Assembly (NCBI RefSeq): GCF_041949975.1
Contig: NZ_JBHFQG010000005.1
Location: 62,001 to 126,000, forward strand
Direction: 5' to 3'
DNA: 64,000 bases
Source of the DNA: Alteribacillus sp041949975
GTDB lineage: Bacteria; Bacillota; Bacilli; Bacillales; Marinococcaceae
A program made the position numbers and the translations under genes. Position 1 is the stretch's first letter, and each line of letters begins with the position of its first letter. Of the stretch, positions 1 to 7,705 are shown one piece after another. The notes beneath the pieces are model-generated. The model was not told the DNA's origin. It saw nothing but the letters and a program-made list of their open reading frames with translations, and did not search any database.

Positions 1-862
1 GCAAATAACCGCTCGTAATTGCTTTTGCCATCGTAATAATATCAGGTTTTATGCCAGCGTGCTGATAACCAAATTTTTTCCCAGTCCGGCCAAACCCGCA
101 GATCACTTCATCAATAATCAGCAGGACATTGTGTTTGCGGCATATTTTTTCCACATGCTGCAGATAGGATTCGTGCGGAATAAGAATTCCGCCGCCCGTT
201 ATAATCGGCTCCATAATGACCCCGGCCACTGTTTCCGGCCGTTCCCACAGTATGGTATCCTCGAGCATTTGCGCACATTCGAGACTCCATTCTTCCAAAT
301 CCCTGCCCTCCGGCATACGATATTCTTCCGGCGCTCTTACGTGAACAAATCCTGGCGGAAGCGGTTCGTATAAATATTTGCGCTGAGCCTGCCCCGTTGC
401 AGCAAGAGCTCCCAGGGTATTTCCGTGATAAGAGCGATAACGTGAAATAAACTTATGCTTATGAGGACTTCTATTCTGTTTATGAAACTGACGAACTAAT
501 TTAAAAGCCGTTTCATTGGCTTCAGACCCGCTGTTTGCATATAAAATACGATAATTTCCTTCCAGCCATTCATTCAGCTTTTCTGCTAATTCAATAGCAG
601 GCACGTGACTGTTTGTTAAAGGATAAAACGGCATGGTCTGCAGCTGCTCCGCTGCAGCGTTGGCTAATTCCTTGCGGCCATAACCCGAATTAACACACCA
701 CAAACCAGACATGCCATCTAAATATTCCCTGCCTTCAATATCCGTAATCCAGGCTCCTTTGGCTTTCTTAATAACCATCGCATTCTGGTCCTGCTGGTAC
801 GGTTTCATATGGTGCCACACATACTTTTGGTCTTTGTTATACAGCTCCTCCGGTTTACTCAT
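1..862 (-). CDS. Class III (omega-amino acid type) aminotransferase, C-terminus outside window
   Basis: PLP-dependent fold type I aminotransferase resembling Bacillus YhxA and other omega-amino-acid:pyruvate aminotransferases. The first 287 residues are present. The cofactor-phosphate motif SGSEANETAFKL, the IIDEVICGFGRTG aspartate motif and the Schiff-base lysine in MAKAITSGYL (about residue 278) are all readable. The ATG at 862-860 follows AACGGAGGTGAGC with good spacing. The GAF protein upstream on the same strand may regulate it. Substrate cannot be told from sequence; a diaminopelargonate (BioA) role is less likely because no biotin genes are near. Confidence 0.9.
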   Translation of the reverse strand, partial: MSKPEELYNKDQKYVWHHMKPYQQDQNAMVIKKAKGAWITDIEGREYLDGMSGLWCVNSGYGRKELANAAAEQLQTMPFYPLTNSHVPAIELAEKLNEWLEGNYRILYANSGSEANETAFKLVRQFHKQNRSPHKHKFISRYRSYHGNTLGALAATGQAQRKYLYEPLPPGFVHVRAPEEYRMPEGRDLEEWSLECAQMLEDTILWERPETVAGVIMEPIITGGGILIPHESYLQHVEKICRKHNVLLIIDEVICGFGRTGKKFGYQHAGIKPDIITMAKAITSGYL

Positions 863-986
863 GACCTGCTCACCTCCGTTATAATAGACTCTTATTCTGC
901 CTTACATTTTTCTATAACGGATTCTTTGGCTAAATAAATGAAACAACTTGTAAATAAAAAATTCGAATTATTTTACAATTTGATAA

Positions 987-1943
987 TTACTGTGGTAAAT
1001 AATTGTTTTCTAGAATGGAAGTAAGGGCTTCCCCTGTTTCAAATACTTCTTTAGAAAGCTCCCCGCGGGAAAAAGATCCGCCAAATAAAAGGAAATGGAT
1101 GCTTCCGTTTATTTTGACTGGAAAGCAGAATAGAGATCGTGGGTGAATCCCATGTTTATGAAAAAAATATGCACGTGGATCTTTTTCAATATCTTCCCAT
1201 TTAACAGGTTTTCCAGTCTGAAGAGATTGACCCAATAATCCTTCGCCTGACTCAAAACAAGAATGTTTAAGAGTATGGGAACCCTCGCCTGCTGCATACG
1301 CAACCTCATATTCACCCTGTGTTTTCCTTCTGGCCATACCAAAAAAATCACACTCTGAAATGCTTTCCATAAATCCTTGCAGCAGCTGTTCATTTATAAT
1401 TTCTATTTGAGCAGCTCTTTGAAACAAACTGATTTGTTTTTTATAAGCATTTTGACTCACTCCTTTATCTATATGAGAAGCAACCAGTTTTGATAGGTTG
1501 TTCAGCTTGTTCGTTATTCCTTGTTCTTTCGCCTCCTGAGCACTCAATGTTTGTTCAAGAAGGTACTCCCAATCTGCCTTTTTCCCATAAGATGAAATAA
1601 GATAATCTTTAATAAGTGACAATGATTCTTTATCAACCATCATGCCAGCCCATAAAAACGATTCAGGCTTACCTTTTATTACAACCGGGACAATCACAAT
1701 TTCTACTCCCGGCATAATATCATAAAAGAAAGGGCGGGAACTGTACCATTCTGAATCAATAATTTCCTTCAGAAGACTTTGTATTTCAACTTGTGTCCGT
1801 TCAATAATGACATCGCAAAGGGGGTTATTTCCTTTTTCTGTTATGAGCCATTGGCCGTCTCGATCTGTCACCGCTATGTTTACCTCTAGAAAAGAAGCGT
1901 AGGTTTTTACCACCTCTAAAATAAGTTCTGAGGGTTGTTTCAT
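987..1943 (-). CDS. GAF-domain sensory protein without visible output domain
   Basis: A 318-residue soluble protein. Residues about 1-150 form an unassigned sensor-like region; residues about 180-315 read as a GAF domain (CFESGEGLLGQSLQTGKPV, then RSLFCFPVKINGS). No DNA-binding or catalytic domain follows, unlike related regulators that end in a helix-turn-helix. It lies just upstream of the aminotransferase, suggesting a ligand-sensing partner. Its ATG overlaps the stop of a 39-codon reading frame (ATGA), implying translational coupling. Function unknown. Confidence 0.75.
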   Translation of the reverse strand: MKQPSELILEVVKTYASFLEVNIAVTDRDGQWLITEKGNNPLCDVIIERTQVEIQSLLKEIIDSEWYSSRPFFYDIMPGVEIVIVPVVIKGKPESFLWAGMMVDKESLSLIKDYLISSYGKKADWEYLLEQTLSAQEAKEQGITNKLNNLSKLVASHIDKGVSQNAYKKQISLFQRAAQIEIINEQLLQGFMESISECDFFGMARRKTQGEYEVAYAAGEGSHTLKHSCFESGEGLLGQSLQTGKPVKWEDIEKDPRAYFFHKHGIHPRSLFCFPVKINGSIHFLLFGGSFSRGELSKEVFETGEALTSILENNYLPQ

Positions 1944-2059
1944 GTACTCTCCAACTCACTTGATATATCTAAATCCTTCGTCACACTCTTTGCTTTTTGA
2001 ATGCCCCCTTGCTGCAAAGTGCACTCCACTTTTGACAGGATAGACTCCTGTTTTTTCAT
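1940..2059 (-). CDS. Small 39-aa protein coupled to the GAF gene
   Basis: Reads MKKQESILSKVECTLQQG and ends SSELEST. It has a G-rich Shine-Dalgarno (TAGGGGGGATAAAAC) before the ATG at 2059, and its TGA overlaps the ATG of the next gene. Charged, no membrane segment, no recognised family. It could be a real small protein or a translated leader that sets expression of the GAF gene. Confidence 0.5.
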   Translation of the reverse strand: MKKQESILSKVECTLQQGGIQKAKSVTKDLDISSELEST

Positions 2060-2764
2060 GTTTTATCCCCCTAACGGATAGAAAACTTTTTGTCTCTTCT
2101 CTTCTCTATCATAAATAATATGCCCGCTTAATAGTAACATGTTATTTGGAACCTCCTGCCTTTTCTATCCGGCAAGAGGAATGCTTTAATACAGGCCCGA
2201 CAATAGACTTTCAGCTATCCGATAACTCTATTTCATGTAATTAACCTAACCGTTCTTCTATTACTTGCTGCTTTCTTCTAAAACAAGGATCAGCCGCATG
2301 CCTGCAGCACTTCCGTTATAAATTCATTCATATTGTAAAAGTTTGATACCCATGCTCAAATTCCTTCCGCTTTTTACTCCATCTCATTCCCTCCTTTCGT
2401 TTTAGACATGACACTTATATCTGTCTTTTTCCTTTTTCTGTTACTACGAAACCCACAGGATTATTGAGTTTATTCTCTCAACGCTTTAATACGGGAAACG
2501 ATCAACAACAAAAGGACGTGCTGCGATAATAGCAACCAAGAGCTTCTAACCCCCCGCTTAACAGCAGTACAGCAGCAGTGATGGACATTAACATTCCCAG
2601 GTAACTTTGTTATTGTTTTAGAATTTAACGTTTCTTTAGAGGAATGAACACACCACACATAACTGGCTAACAAGATTTGAAACCCAAGCTTGTTGTGTTT
2701 TGATTCTATGTTGTATGAAGACAGCGAATCATGAGAAGAATAAAACAGAAAGGAGGAAGGCAAC
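2060..2764. other. Intergenic, no supportable gene
   Basis: About 700 bases between divergent genes. I see only very short frames (18 and 13 codons, ATGA-overlapped, on the minus strand near 2310-2385) preceded by GGAGGG placed too close to the first ATG. The longer minus frame entering the DUF421 gene has no homology-like composition. Promoters for both flanking genes should lie here. Confidence 0.5.
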
Positions 2765-3457
2765 ATGTCTCTAGCAGAGTTGATCGTACGTATAACTTGT
2801 AGCTTTCTAGTACTGCTTCTGTTAACAAGAATCATGGGTAGAAAAGAATTGAGGCAGCTGACATTTTTTAATTTTGTTTCAGGTATTTCTATTGGTTCTA
2901 TCGGGGCGAATCTTGTGATCAATCAGAATCTGAGTATTCGAAACGGAATTATTGCTTTAGTCGGCTGGACGATATTTACAATCGTTATGGGCCTGCTTGA
3001 TATCAATTCTAAAAAGGTTCGAGAAGTTATTGAAGGACAACCCATTATACTTATTCGAAACGGTAAAATCATGGAAAAAGCACTTCAGCGTGTGCGCTTA
3101 GATTTGAATGCTTTAAAAGCATTGCTGCGTCAGAAAAATGCTTTTGCTATTTCCGAGGTAGAATACGCGATCTTCGAAACGGACGGTAATCTGTCTGTCA
3201 TGAAAAAAGAAAATAAGCAAACAGCGCTTAGGGAAGATATAAATCCTTCCCTTACTTCAGCTACACCTGCTATTTTGCCAACCGAAGTAATTTCAGATGG
3301 GAAACTGAACCGCGAAAACATAACAAAATTAAATTTAGAAGAAAATTGGGTAGAAGAACAGGTGCACCAAGCCGGACTTGCTTCGGTCTCCGACGTTTTT
3401 TATGCCGAGCTTCAAAAAGATGGAACGTTATATGTTGACGAAAAAAATGTGCAGTAA
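2765..3457 (+). CDS. DUF421 (YetF/YrbG-type) membrane protein
   Basis: A 230-residue protein with N-terminal membrane helices (residues about 5-80), then the DUF421 signature LTRIMGRKELRQLTFFNFVSG and a soluble C-terminal domain with GQPIILIRNGKI and the Arg/Leu-rich RVRLDLNALKALLRQK segment. Family members in Bacillus are inner-membrane proteins of unclear role, several linked to spore or stress phenotypes. An AAAGGAGGAAGGCAAC ribosome site supports the ATG at 2765. Monocistronic in appearance. Confidence 0.9.
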   Translation: MSLAELIVRITCSFLVLLLLTRIMGRKELRQLTFFNFVSGISIGSIGANLVINQNLSIRNGIIALVGWTIFTIVMGLLDINSKKVREVIEGQPIILIRNGKIMEKALQRVRLDLNALKALLRQKNAFAISEVEYAIFETDGNLSVMKKENKQTALREDINPSLTSATPAILPTEVISDGKLNRENITKLNLEENWVEEQVHQAGLASVSDVFYAELQKDGTLYVDEKNVQ

Positions 3458-3686
3458 ATAACCGTTTACAACTTCATCCTCACCTTACATTATAAGTATT
3501 TTATACTACATTAACAGTGGTAAAAAGCTAAATAAATAAAGAAGACTAAAACAGAAAATGAGCGTAAACGAAGCAAGACGTAAAGGCGGAATAGCGCGAA
3601 CTAGCTAAAACCATAACTCAACATAGAAGAATGAAGTTACTGACAAACCAGGGTGTTCCAGACATGGAGCAGTCCTTTTTCTTGTC

Positions 3687-3702
3687 AATCAAACGTTTGA
3701 TT
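3687..3702. promoter_or_regulatory. Orphan 16-bp perfect palindrome (operator-like)
   Basis: AATCAAACGTTTGATT is a perfect palindrome of the type bound by TetR-family repressors, followed on the minus strand by TTGACA. No regulator or target gene is left nearby, so it may be a relic. The rest of 3458-3793 shows no gene. Confidence 0.4.
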
Positions 3703-3793
3703 AAGGGTTGCTCTGGGCGATGAAGAGATTGCTCGGCGGCTGCAGGGCAAAACAAAACACTGAAGTGTGAAAAACATCTATAACAAAAATAAC

Positions 3794-3982
3794 GGGGCTG
3801 TCCCAAAAGGTTTTTTACAGCTGAAATACACTTCGCTTTCCGCGGGCAACGCTTCAGCTTCCTCGTGAGCAATGACCGCTCACTGCGGGATCTTCAGCTG
3901 TTGCTTTTCCCGCTGGAGACTACGTGTATTTCAGCTGGAGTTAATTAAAAAATTTAGCCGACCCGACTTATGGGACAGCCCC
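3794..3982. repeat. 189-bp palindromic MITE-like element
   Basis: Perfect 12-bp terminal inverted repeats GGGGCTGTCCCA (3794-3805) and TGGGACAGCCCC (3971-3982) enclose a second nested inverted repeat, CAGCTGAAATAC (3818-3829) with GTATTTCAGCTG (3926-3937), and a GC-rich core. No coding capacity. The core resembles dispersed Bacillaceae intergenic repeats, from memory. It abuts the 3' end of the next gene and could act as its terminator. Confidence 0.75.
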
Positions 3983-3988
3983 CAAACA

Positions 3989-4237
3989 TTATTTTCTTAT
4001 CGCTTTTAATACCAAACTTAATATGGCAATAAAAATGATTGAGCCTAATAGTGCTGGAAAAACGGCCATTCCGCCGATCGCCGGACCCCACGCTCCAATG
4101 AGATTACCGCCAATCCAAGCACCAACGACACCGGCTACAATATTACCGATAATTCCGCCAGGTACCTCCTTGCCAAGAATGACGCCTGCCAGCCAGCCGA
4201 TCAAACCACCGATAATTAAGAATAATATAAGTCCCAT
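3989..4237 (-). CDS. GlsB/YeaQ/YmgE family membrane protein
   Basis: 82 residues, Gly-rich, three predicted membrane helices with the family pattern GGLIGWLAGVILGKEVPGG near the N-terminus, then GNIVAGVVGAWIGG. Members (also called transglycosylase-associated proteins) are small stress-linked inner-membrane proteins; molecular role uncertain. It is alone and ends next to the palindromic element at 3794-3982. Confidence 0.9.
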   Translation of the reverse strand: MGLILFLIIGGLIGWLAGVILGKEVPGGIIGNIVAGVVGAWIGGNLIGAWGPAIGGMAVFPALLGSIIFIAILSLVLKAIRK

Positions 4238-4364
4238 GCAGATCAGCCTCGCTTTCTTCTTTTTATTGTTACATTGGTGTTGTTCCCGAATTTTTTGCTG
4301 ATTAATCTTCTGTTTTTTGGAGATTTACTGCTCTAGAGCTTAAGTTTAGAGGTTTTTATTTACA

Positions 4365-4490
4365 TATTTTTACAATACTATTGGAATGAAGCGATTTAAT
4401 TTCCAATGGCATGCGTTTACTCGCCAAGTTGCCGCTTTTACTATCAACCTAAAAAAATATGGGAGTTTTCGGCGGGCCTGGCCCCAAGAA
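4365..4490. repeat. Degenerate intergenic array, family D/F
   Basis: Contains TTACAATACTAT followed by GAAGCGATTTA-type sequence, closely matching 36127-36165 elsewhere in the window, and ends in GGGCCTGGCCCC (4474-4485), a variant of the GGGGTCTGGCCCC motif flanking other arrays. No reading frame. Confidence 0.55.
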
Positions 4491-4547
4491 TAGTGTACAA
4501 CCTCCTTATCGCCGCTTTACACTTTACAAGGAAGGAGGCCTAATAAG

Positions 4548-5030
4548 ATGCAGCGCTTTTTATATCGATTAAACTTAAAACAAGCCTTAACTATTGTGTT
4601 GGTTCCAACTATCGGACTCATCACTTATTTTTTGTTAAAACAACCTTTTTCTTATCAGCTATTCATAGATTTTGCAGGCGCTGCAACGGTTTATTTTCTG
4701 CTCGCATTTTTGCTCTATCCCCTGCTTCTTGGCGTTAAGCACTTACGTTTTCGCTGGCTCGTAAAATTTACTCGAATATATATTCGCTTTCATATAGCGA
4801 CGGCGATAGGGGGCACCGTTCTGCTGCTTCCTCATATCACCGGGATGCCATTGTATGCCTCTTTTTCAAATCCTAAAGCATTAACCGGACTATTAACTAT
4901 TTGTACATTTTCAGCGGTGCTTGTATCGGGCTATTTTAGAAAAAAACGATCTTCAGGCAAGCGCCGGCGCTATCACCGATATTCCGCATTCATTTTTATC
5001 GGATTTCTTTTCGTTCATCTCGTTATATAA
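4548..5030 (+). CDS. Four- to five-helix membrane protein, possibly heme-binding
   Basis: 160 residues with hydrophobic segments near residues 15-30, 42-65, 82-102, 112-128 and 143-160. Paired histidines (RFHIAT and PHITG; RYHRYS and FVHLVI) lie near helix ends, an arrangement reminiscent of cytochrome b561/ferric-reductase folds. The match is structural impression only; I do not recognise the family. AAGGAAGGAGG ribosome site precedes the ATG. Its stop is followed within 5 bases by the antitoxin RNA promoter. Confidence 0.7.
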   Translation: MQRFLYRLNLKQALTIVLVPTIGLITYFLLKQPFSYQLFIDFAGAATVYFLLAFLLYPLLLGVKHLRFRWLVKFTRIYIRFHIATAIGGTVLLLPHITGMPLYASFSNPKALTGLLTICTFSAVLVSGYFRKKRSSGKRRRYHRYSAFIFIGFLFVHLVI

Positions 5031-5034
5031 CCGT

Positions 5035-5062
5035 TTGCGGCAGCGGAAAGTTCTGGTATAAT
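5035..5062 (+). promoter_or_regulatory. Sigma-A promoter of antisense RNA
   Basis: TTGCGG (5035-5040), 16-base spacer, TATAAT (5057-5062) preceded by TGG (extended -10). No reading frame lies downstream, so it most likely drives the RNA ending at 5210. Confidence 0.7.
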
Positions 5063-5068
5063 AAAAAA

Positions 5069-5210
5069 CAAATCCTCATATATTAAAAAAAGAACCGCAG
5101 GTGCGGCTAACACCTACGGTCCTGCAATAGCTTGGTTCCCTGCAAGGGGGATCGGCCAGGAGAAAATAAATCACCCGCTCGAGCCGTCAACTCAAGGGTG
5201 ATTTATTTTT
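5069..5210 (+). ncRNA. Predicted antisense RNA antitoxin (RatA-like logic)
   Basis: About 140 nt from the promoter at 5035-5062 to the terminator at 5163-5210. The RNA carries its own hairpins (ACCGCAGGTGCGG, CACCTACGGT) and overlaps the 3' end of the convergent toxin mRNA, as in Bacillus txpA/RatA. Base pairing would cover the toxin stop codon and 3' UTR. Boundaries are inferred from promoter and terminator only. Confidence 0.65.
5163..5209. terminator. Bidirectional terminator shared by toxin mRNA and antisense RNA
   Basis: Perfect 14-bp inverted repeat AAAATAAATCACCC (5163-5176) and its complement (5196-5209) with T-rich flanks in both directions. The toxin stop codon (5203-5205) lies inside the stem. 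Confidence 0.8.
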
Positions 5211-5280
5211 GTGACAGCAAAGCCACGATCAACGCTCCGAACGTGACCATCAGCATCAACGCCTCATACACCGTCATCAT
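5203..5280 (-). CDS. Type I toxin, holin-like (Hol_Tox) small membrane peptide
   Basis: 25 residues, MMTVYEALMLMVTFG then ALIVALLSQK: the MTVYEALMLM start and single membrane helix are the hallmark of the putative holin-like toxin family (TxpA/BsrG-like type I toxins). Translation may start at the first or second ATG; AGAGAGGGGGTGG is the ribosome site. The gene is convergent with a predicted antisense RNA. The mRNA 5' leader (5330-5321, CTCAAGGGTG) is perfectly complementary to its own 3' region (5200-5191), a long-range fold known to silence translation in such toxins. Expected effect of overexpression is membrane damage. Confidence 0.85.
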   Translation of the reverse strand: MMTVYEALMLMVTFGALIVALLSQK

Positions 5281-5353
5281 ATAGGCACCACCCCCTCTCT
5301 TCATGGGGATGCTGCCGAACCACCCTTGAGTTTACCAAAACTATTACCTTTCC

Positions 5354-5359
5354 ATTATA
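5354..5359 (-). promoter_or_regulatory. -10 box of the toxin gene
   Basis: TATAAT on the minus strand, giving an mRNA start near 5347 and a leader of about 65 nt carrying the CTCAAGGGTG self-complementary sequence. The -35 is weak. Confidence 0.55.
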
Positions 5360-5436
5360 TCACTTTGCTGGATTTTTATAGATAGTACGGAAGATGGAGC
5401 TTTCCATATAAGTTATCAGCGAACACCGCCATAGAT

Positions 5437-5775
5437 TTACACAGACACCTTCACATCTAACAACGGGGCATACTGCTGGGAACCAAAAATATCTCCATCA
5501 CCGGGATCCCCGCTTGGACGAGGCCGTTTCAACGTAAATTTAATAGCGTTTGCCGGTTCATATTCCACAAAGTCGGTAATTCTATCGGTTTCTATGTCGT
5601 AAAGCTCAGCAATTTTCTCTTTCGTCAGAGATCCTGAATTTTTCACGAGCTCATACTCTTCTTTTTCTCGGAAAATAATGTCAAAGGTAACACGATCTGT
5701 TCCTGCATTTTTACTTCTAATCGTTTTAGCTAAATCTTTTAAAGTCGTTTCTTTCATTATTTTTCCCTCCACCAC
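5437..5775 (-). CDS. DUF4387 family protein
   Basis: Small soluble protein, 106 residues if started at the internal ATG in MKETTLKDLAKTIRSKNAG, 112 from the first start. Family pattern: LAKTIRSKNAGTDRVTFDIIF, then FTLKRPRPSGDPGDGDIFGSQQYAPLL. DUF4387 genes typically follow AtuA-family genes, as here (1-base gap), and probably act with them in acyl/terpenoid catabolism. The reading frame is intact although its partner upstream is broken, so it may be functionally orphaned. Confidence 0.85.
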   Translation of the reverse strand: MVEGKIMKETTLKDLAKTIRSKNAGTDRVTFDIIFREKEEYELVKNSGSLTKEKIAELYDIETDRITDFVEYEPANAIKFTLKRPRPSGDPGDGDIFGSQQYAPLLDVKVSV

Positions 5776-5776
5776 T

Positions 5777-6291
5777 TTAGGATTTGACCATATTGTCTAC
5801 TTCCGTGAGATGAACATCGAACAGCTCTAATGGATCTTGTACCGGTACGGTATGATTTAAAGTCCATGTGTAAGTTGGCCCAGCGTAAATGACATCATCA
5901 ATAAGGTAAGCAGCTGTGCCGGGTGTTCCTTTCACTTCAGGTAATCTAGCATAAAAGATTTGTCTTGTTGCGTATAAAGTCAAAGCTTCTGCTACTTCTT
6001 TTGATTGGGCAATTCCCTCAATGACGACACACAGTTCGTGGGAATTAATTTCTTTTACCGGCTCTAGTTCTCCCATTACTCCATTTTTTCCAAAAACTTT
6101 CAAATTCAAGTGGTAGTCTTCTCCCTTAAATTCTTCCGCTACCTGCTCCTCGGTGAAATCTACCACTTTATCAATGTTTTTAATGGTATATGGATCGCGA
6201 ATTCCCGCAATGCCAATATATTTTCCCCCACTTTACCGGAGCCTTCGAGTTTTACTTTAATGTCTCCTTTGATGGGATAATACTTAGCCAT
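5777..6291 (-). pseudogene. AtuA-family (DUF1446) C-terminal remnant
   Basis: Only the last ~170 residues of a normally ~450-residue acyclic terpene utilisation AtuA-type protein remain. The fragment begins AKYYPIKGDIKVKLEG at 6291 and changes frame near 6210-6225 (the expected GIRDPYTIKNIDKVVDF is in a different frame from its upstream part). The rest, from VVDFTEEQV to the stop, is open and ends next to DUF4387. The N-terminal two thirds are missing; homology stops about 10 bases from where a truncated lhgO begins on the other strand. Confidence 0.8.
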
Positions 6292-6301
6292 TGCTCACTC
6301 T

Positions 6302-7445
6302 ATCCACAAACATGAACCGTCTTCAACGATCGCTGTATTAGATAAAGAAAAAGAAGTGGCTGCTCATCAAACAGGCCATAACAGCGGAGTGATTCACTCA
6401 GGAATTTATTACCGGCCGGGAAGCTACAAAGCTCGCTTTGCCAAAGCAGGAAATACCTCTATGGTTTCTTTTTGTAAAAAACATGATATTTCTTATGAAC
6501 AATGCGGCAAAGTTATAGTTGCTACCAATGATCAGCAGCTTCCAGCTTTGAAAAACCTCTATGAGCGCGGCAAACAAAACAAGCTTACGGTCAACTGGAT
6601 GGAGAAGAGCAAACTTCTAGAAAGAGAACCTTATGTTCAAGGCGTCGCTGCCATTGAAGTTCCAGCTGCTGGCATCGTTGATTTTAAGCAAGTTAGTACC
6701 ACTCTGGTTTCTCTCATCCAGCAAAAAGGAACAGATCTCTTTTTAGGAGAAGAAGTACAACGCATATATGAAAAAGACTCCATCACTATTGAAACAGGCA
6801 ATAAAACGATTCACGGAAGAAAACTGGTAAATTGCGCTGGATTACAAAGTGATAGAATTGCCCAAATGACTGGCTACTATTTGGACATGCAGATCGTACC
6901 TTTTCGAGAGAATATTATGAATTAAAAGAAGCATCACGAAATCTTGTACGTGATCTTATTTACCCTGTACCAAAACCTGACTTTCCATTTTTAGGCGTGC
7001 ATTTTACGAGAATGATAGATGGCAGTGTTGAAGCCGGACCTAATGCAGTGTTAGCTTTTAAACGTGAAGGTTATTCCAAAAAACAACCCTGGATTTAAAA
7101 GACCTTGCGCAAGTACTTGGTTCTAGAGGATTTTGGCGTCTAGCTTCTTCGTACATGAAAGAAGGGACAGCCGAAATGAAAAGATCTCTTAGCAAAAAAG
7201 CATTTGTGAAAAGTTTGCAGGAACTCATTTCTGCCATCACTGAAGAAGATGTTGTTCCCGCTCCTGCTGGAGTGCGTGCCCAAGCCCTTCGTTCAGATGG
7301 CACATTGGTGGACGATTTTTATATTATCGCTGGCCGTCACAGTTTTCACGTATGCAATGCCCCCTCCCCTGCAGCCACCAGCGCCTTGCAGATTGGCGAA
7401 GAGGTATACCGGCAGATGCAAGATAAAAAAGTAAGCGTGAGTTAA
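6302..7445 (+). pseudogene. lhgO: L-2-hydroxyglutarate oxidase LhgO, truncated and frameshifted
   Basis: FAD-dependent oxidase that converts L-2-hydroxyglutarate to 2-oxoglutarate. Homology starts at IHKHEPSSTIAVLDKE, so the initial ~20 residues with the GxGxxG FAD motif are gone. The family motif HQTGHNSGVIHSGIYY is present. The frame breaks near 6914 (FRE to YYELKEAS) and again near 7080 (FKREGYSKK to LDLKDLAQVLG); the C-terminal FAD-binding part (GVRAQALRSDGTLVDDF) is intact. It sits directly upstream of csiD, its pathway partner, which is also broken. Confidence 0.88.
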
Positions 7446-7452
7446 AAATATT

Positions 7453-7481
7453 TTGACAATAACATTTTTCCTTGCTATAGT
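7453..7481 (+). promoter_or_regulatory. Sigma-A promoter of csiD
   Basis: TTGACA (7453-7458), 17-base spacer, TATAGT (7476-7481). Transcription from about 7488 gives a leader of more than 200 nt before csiD. Confidence 0.75.
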
Positions 7482-7622
7482 GTATATAACGTTTTCCGCT
7501 CGAGGGGCCTCATCCCTTTTGCTTCGTAAACGCACTAGTTTATATGATCATATAGCTATTATAAATATTATGCTGTTTATTAGACGAGGCCTTTCCTGCC
7601 AAAGAAAGCCAGAACGTCTCTT

Positions 7623-7673
7623 AAAGCCAGCCGAAACCTTTGTTCACGCACAAAGGTAGACGGCTGGCTTTTT
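7623..7673 (+). terminator. Terminator/attenuator hairpin in the csiD leader
   Basis: AAAGCCAGCCG (7623-7633) pairs with CGGCTGGCTTT (7661-7671), enclosing an inner CCTTTGT/ACAAAGG stem, followed by a T-run. It lies 30 nt before the csiD start and downstream of that gene's promoter, so it looks like an attenuator; a second hairpin (AGACG..CGTCT, about 7578-7618) precedes it. No known riboswitch class recognised. Confidence 0.6.
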
Positions 7674-7705
7674 CTATTGTTAAAACTATTGTAGGAGGAA
7701 TATTT

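Noticed and set aside
2470..2922. Minus-strand 150-codon frame overlapping the DUF421 start
   Set aside because: No ribosome site, no family pattern, and it runs antisense through the conserved DUF421 N-terminus.
7453..7659. 68-codon frame in the csiD leader
   Set aside because: It begins inside the promoter, lacks a ribosome site and crosses the hairpins.
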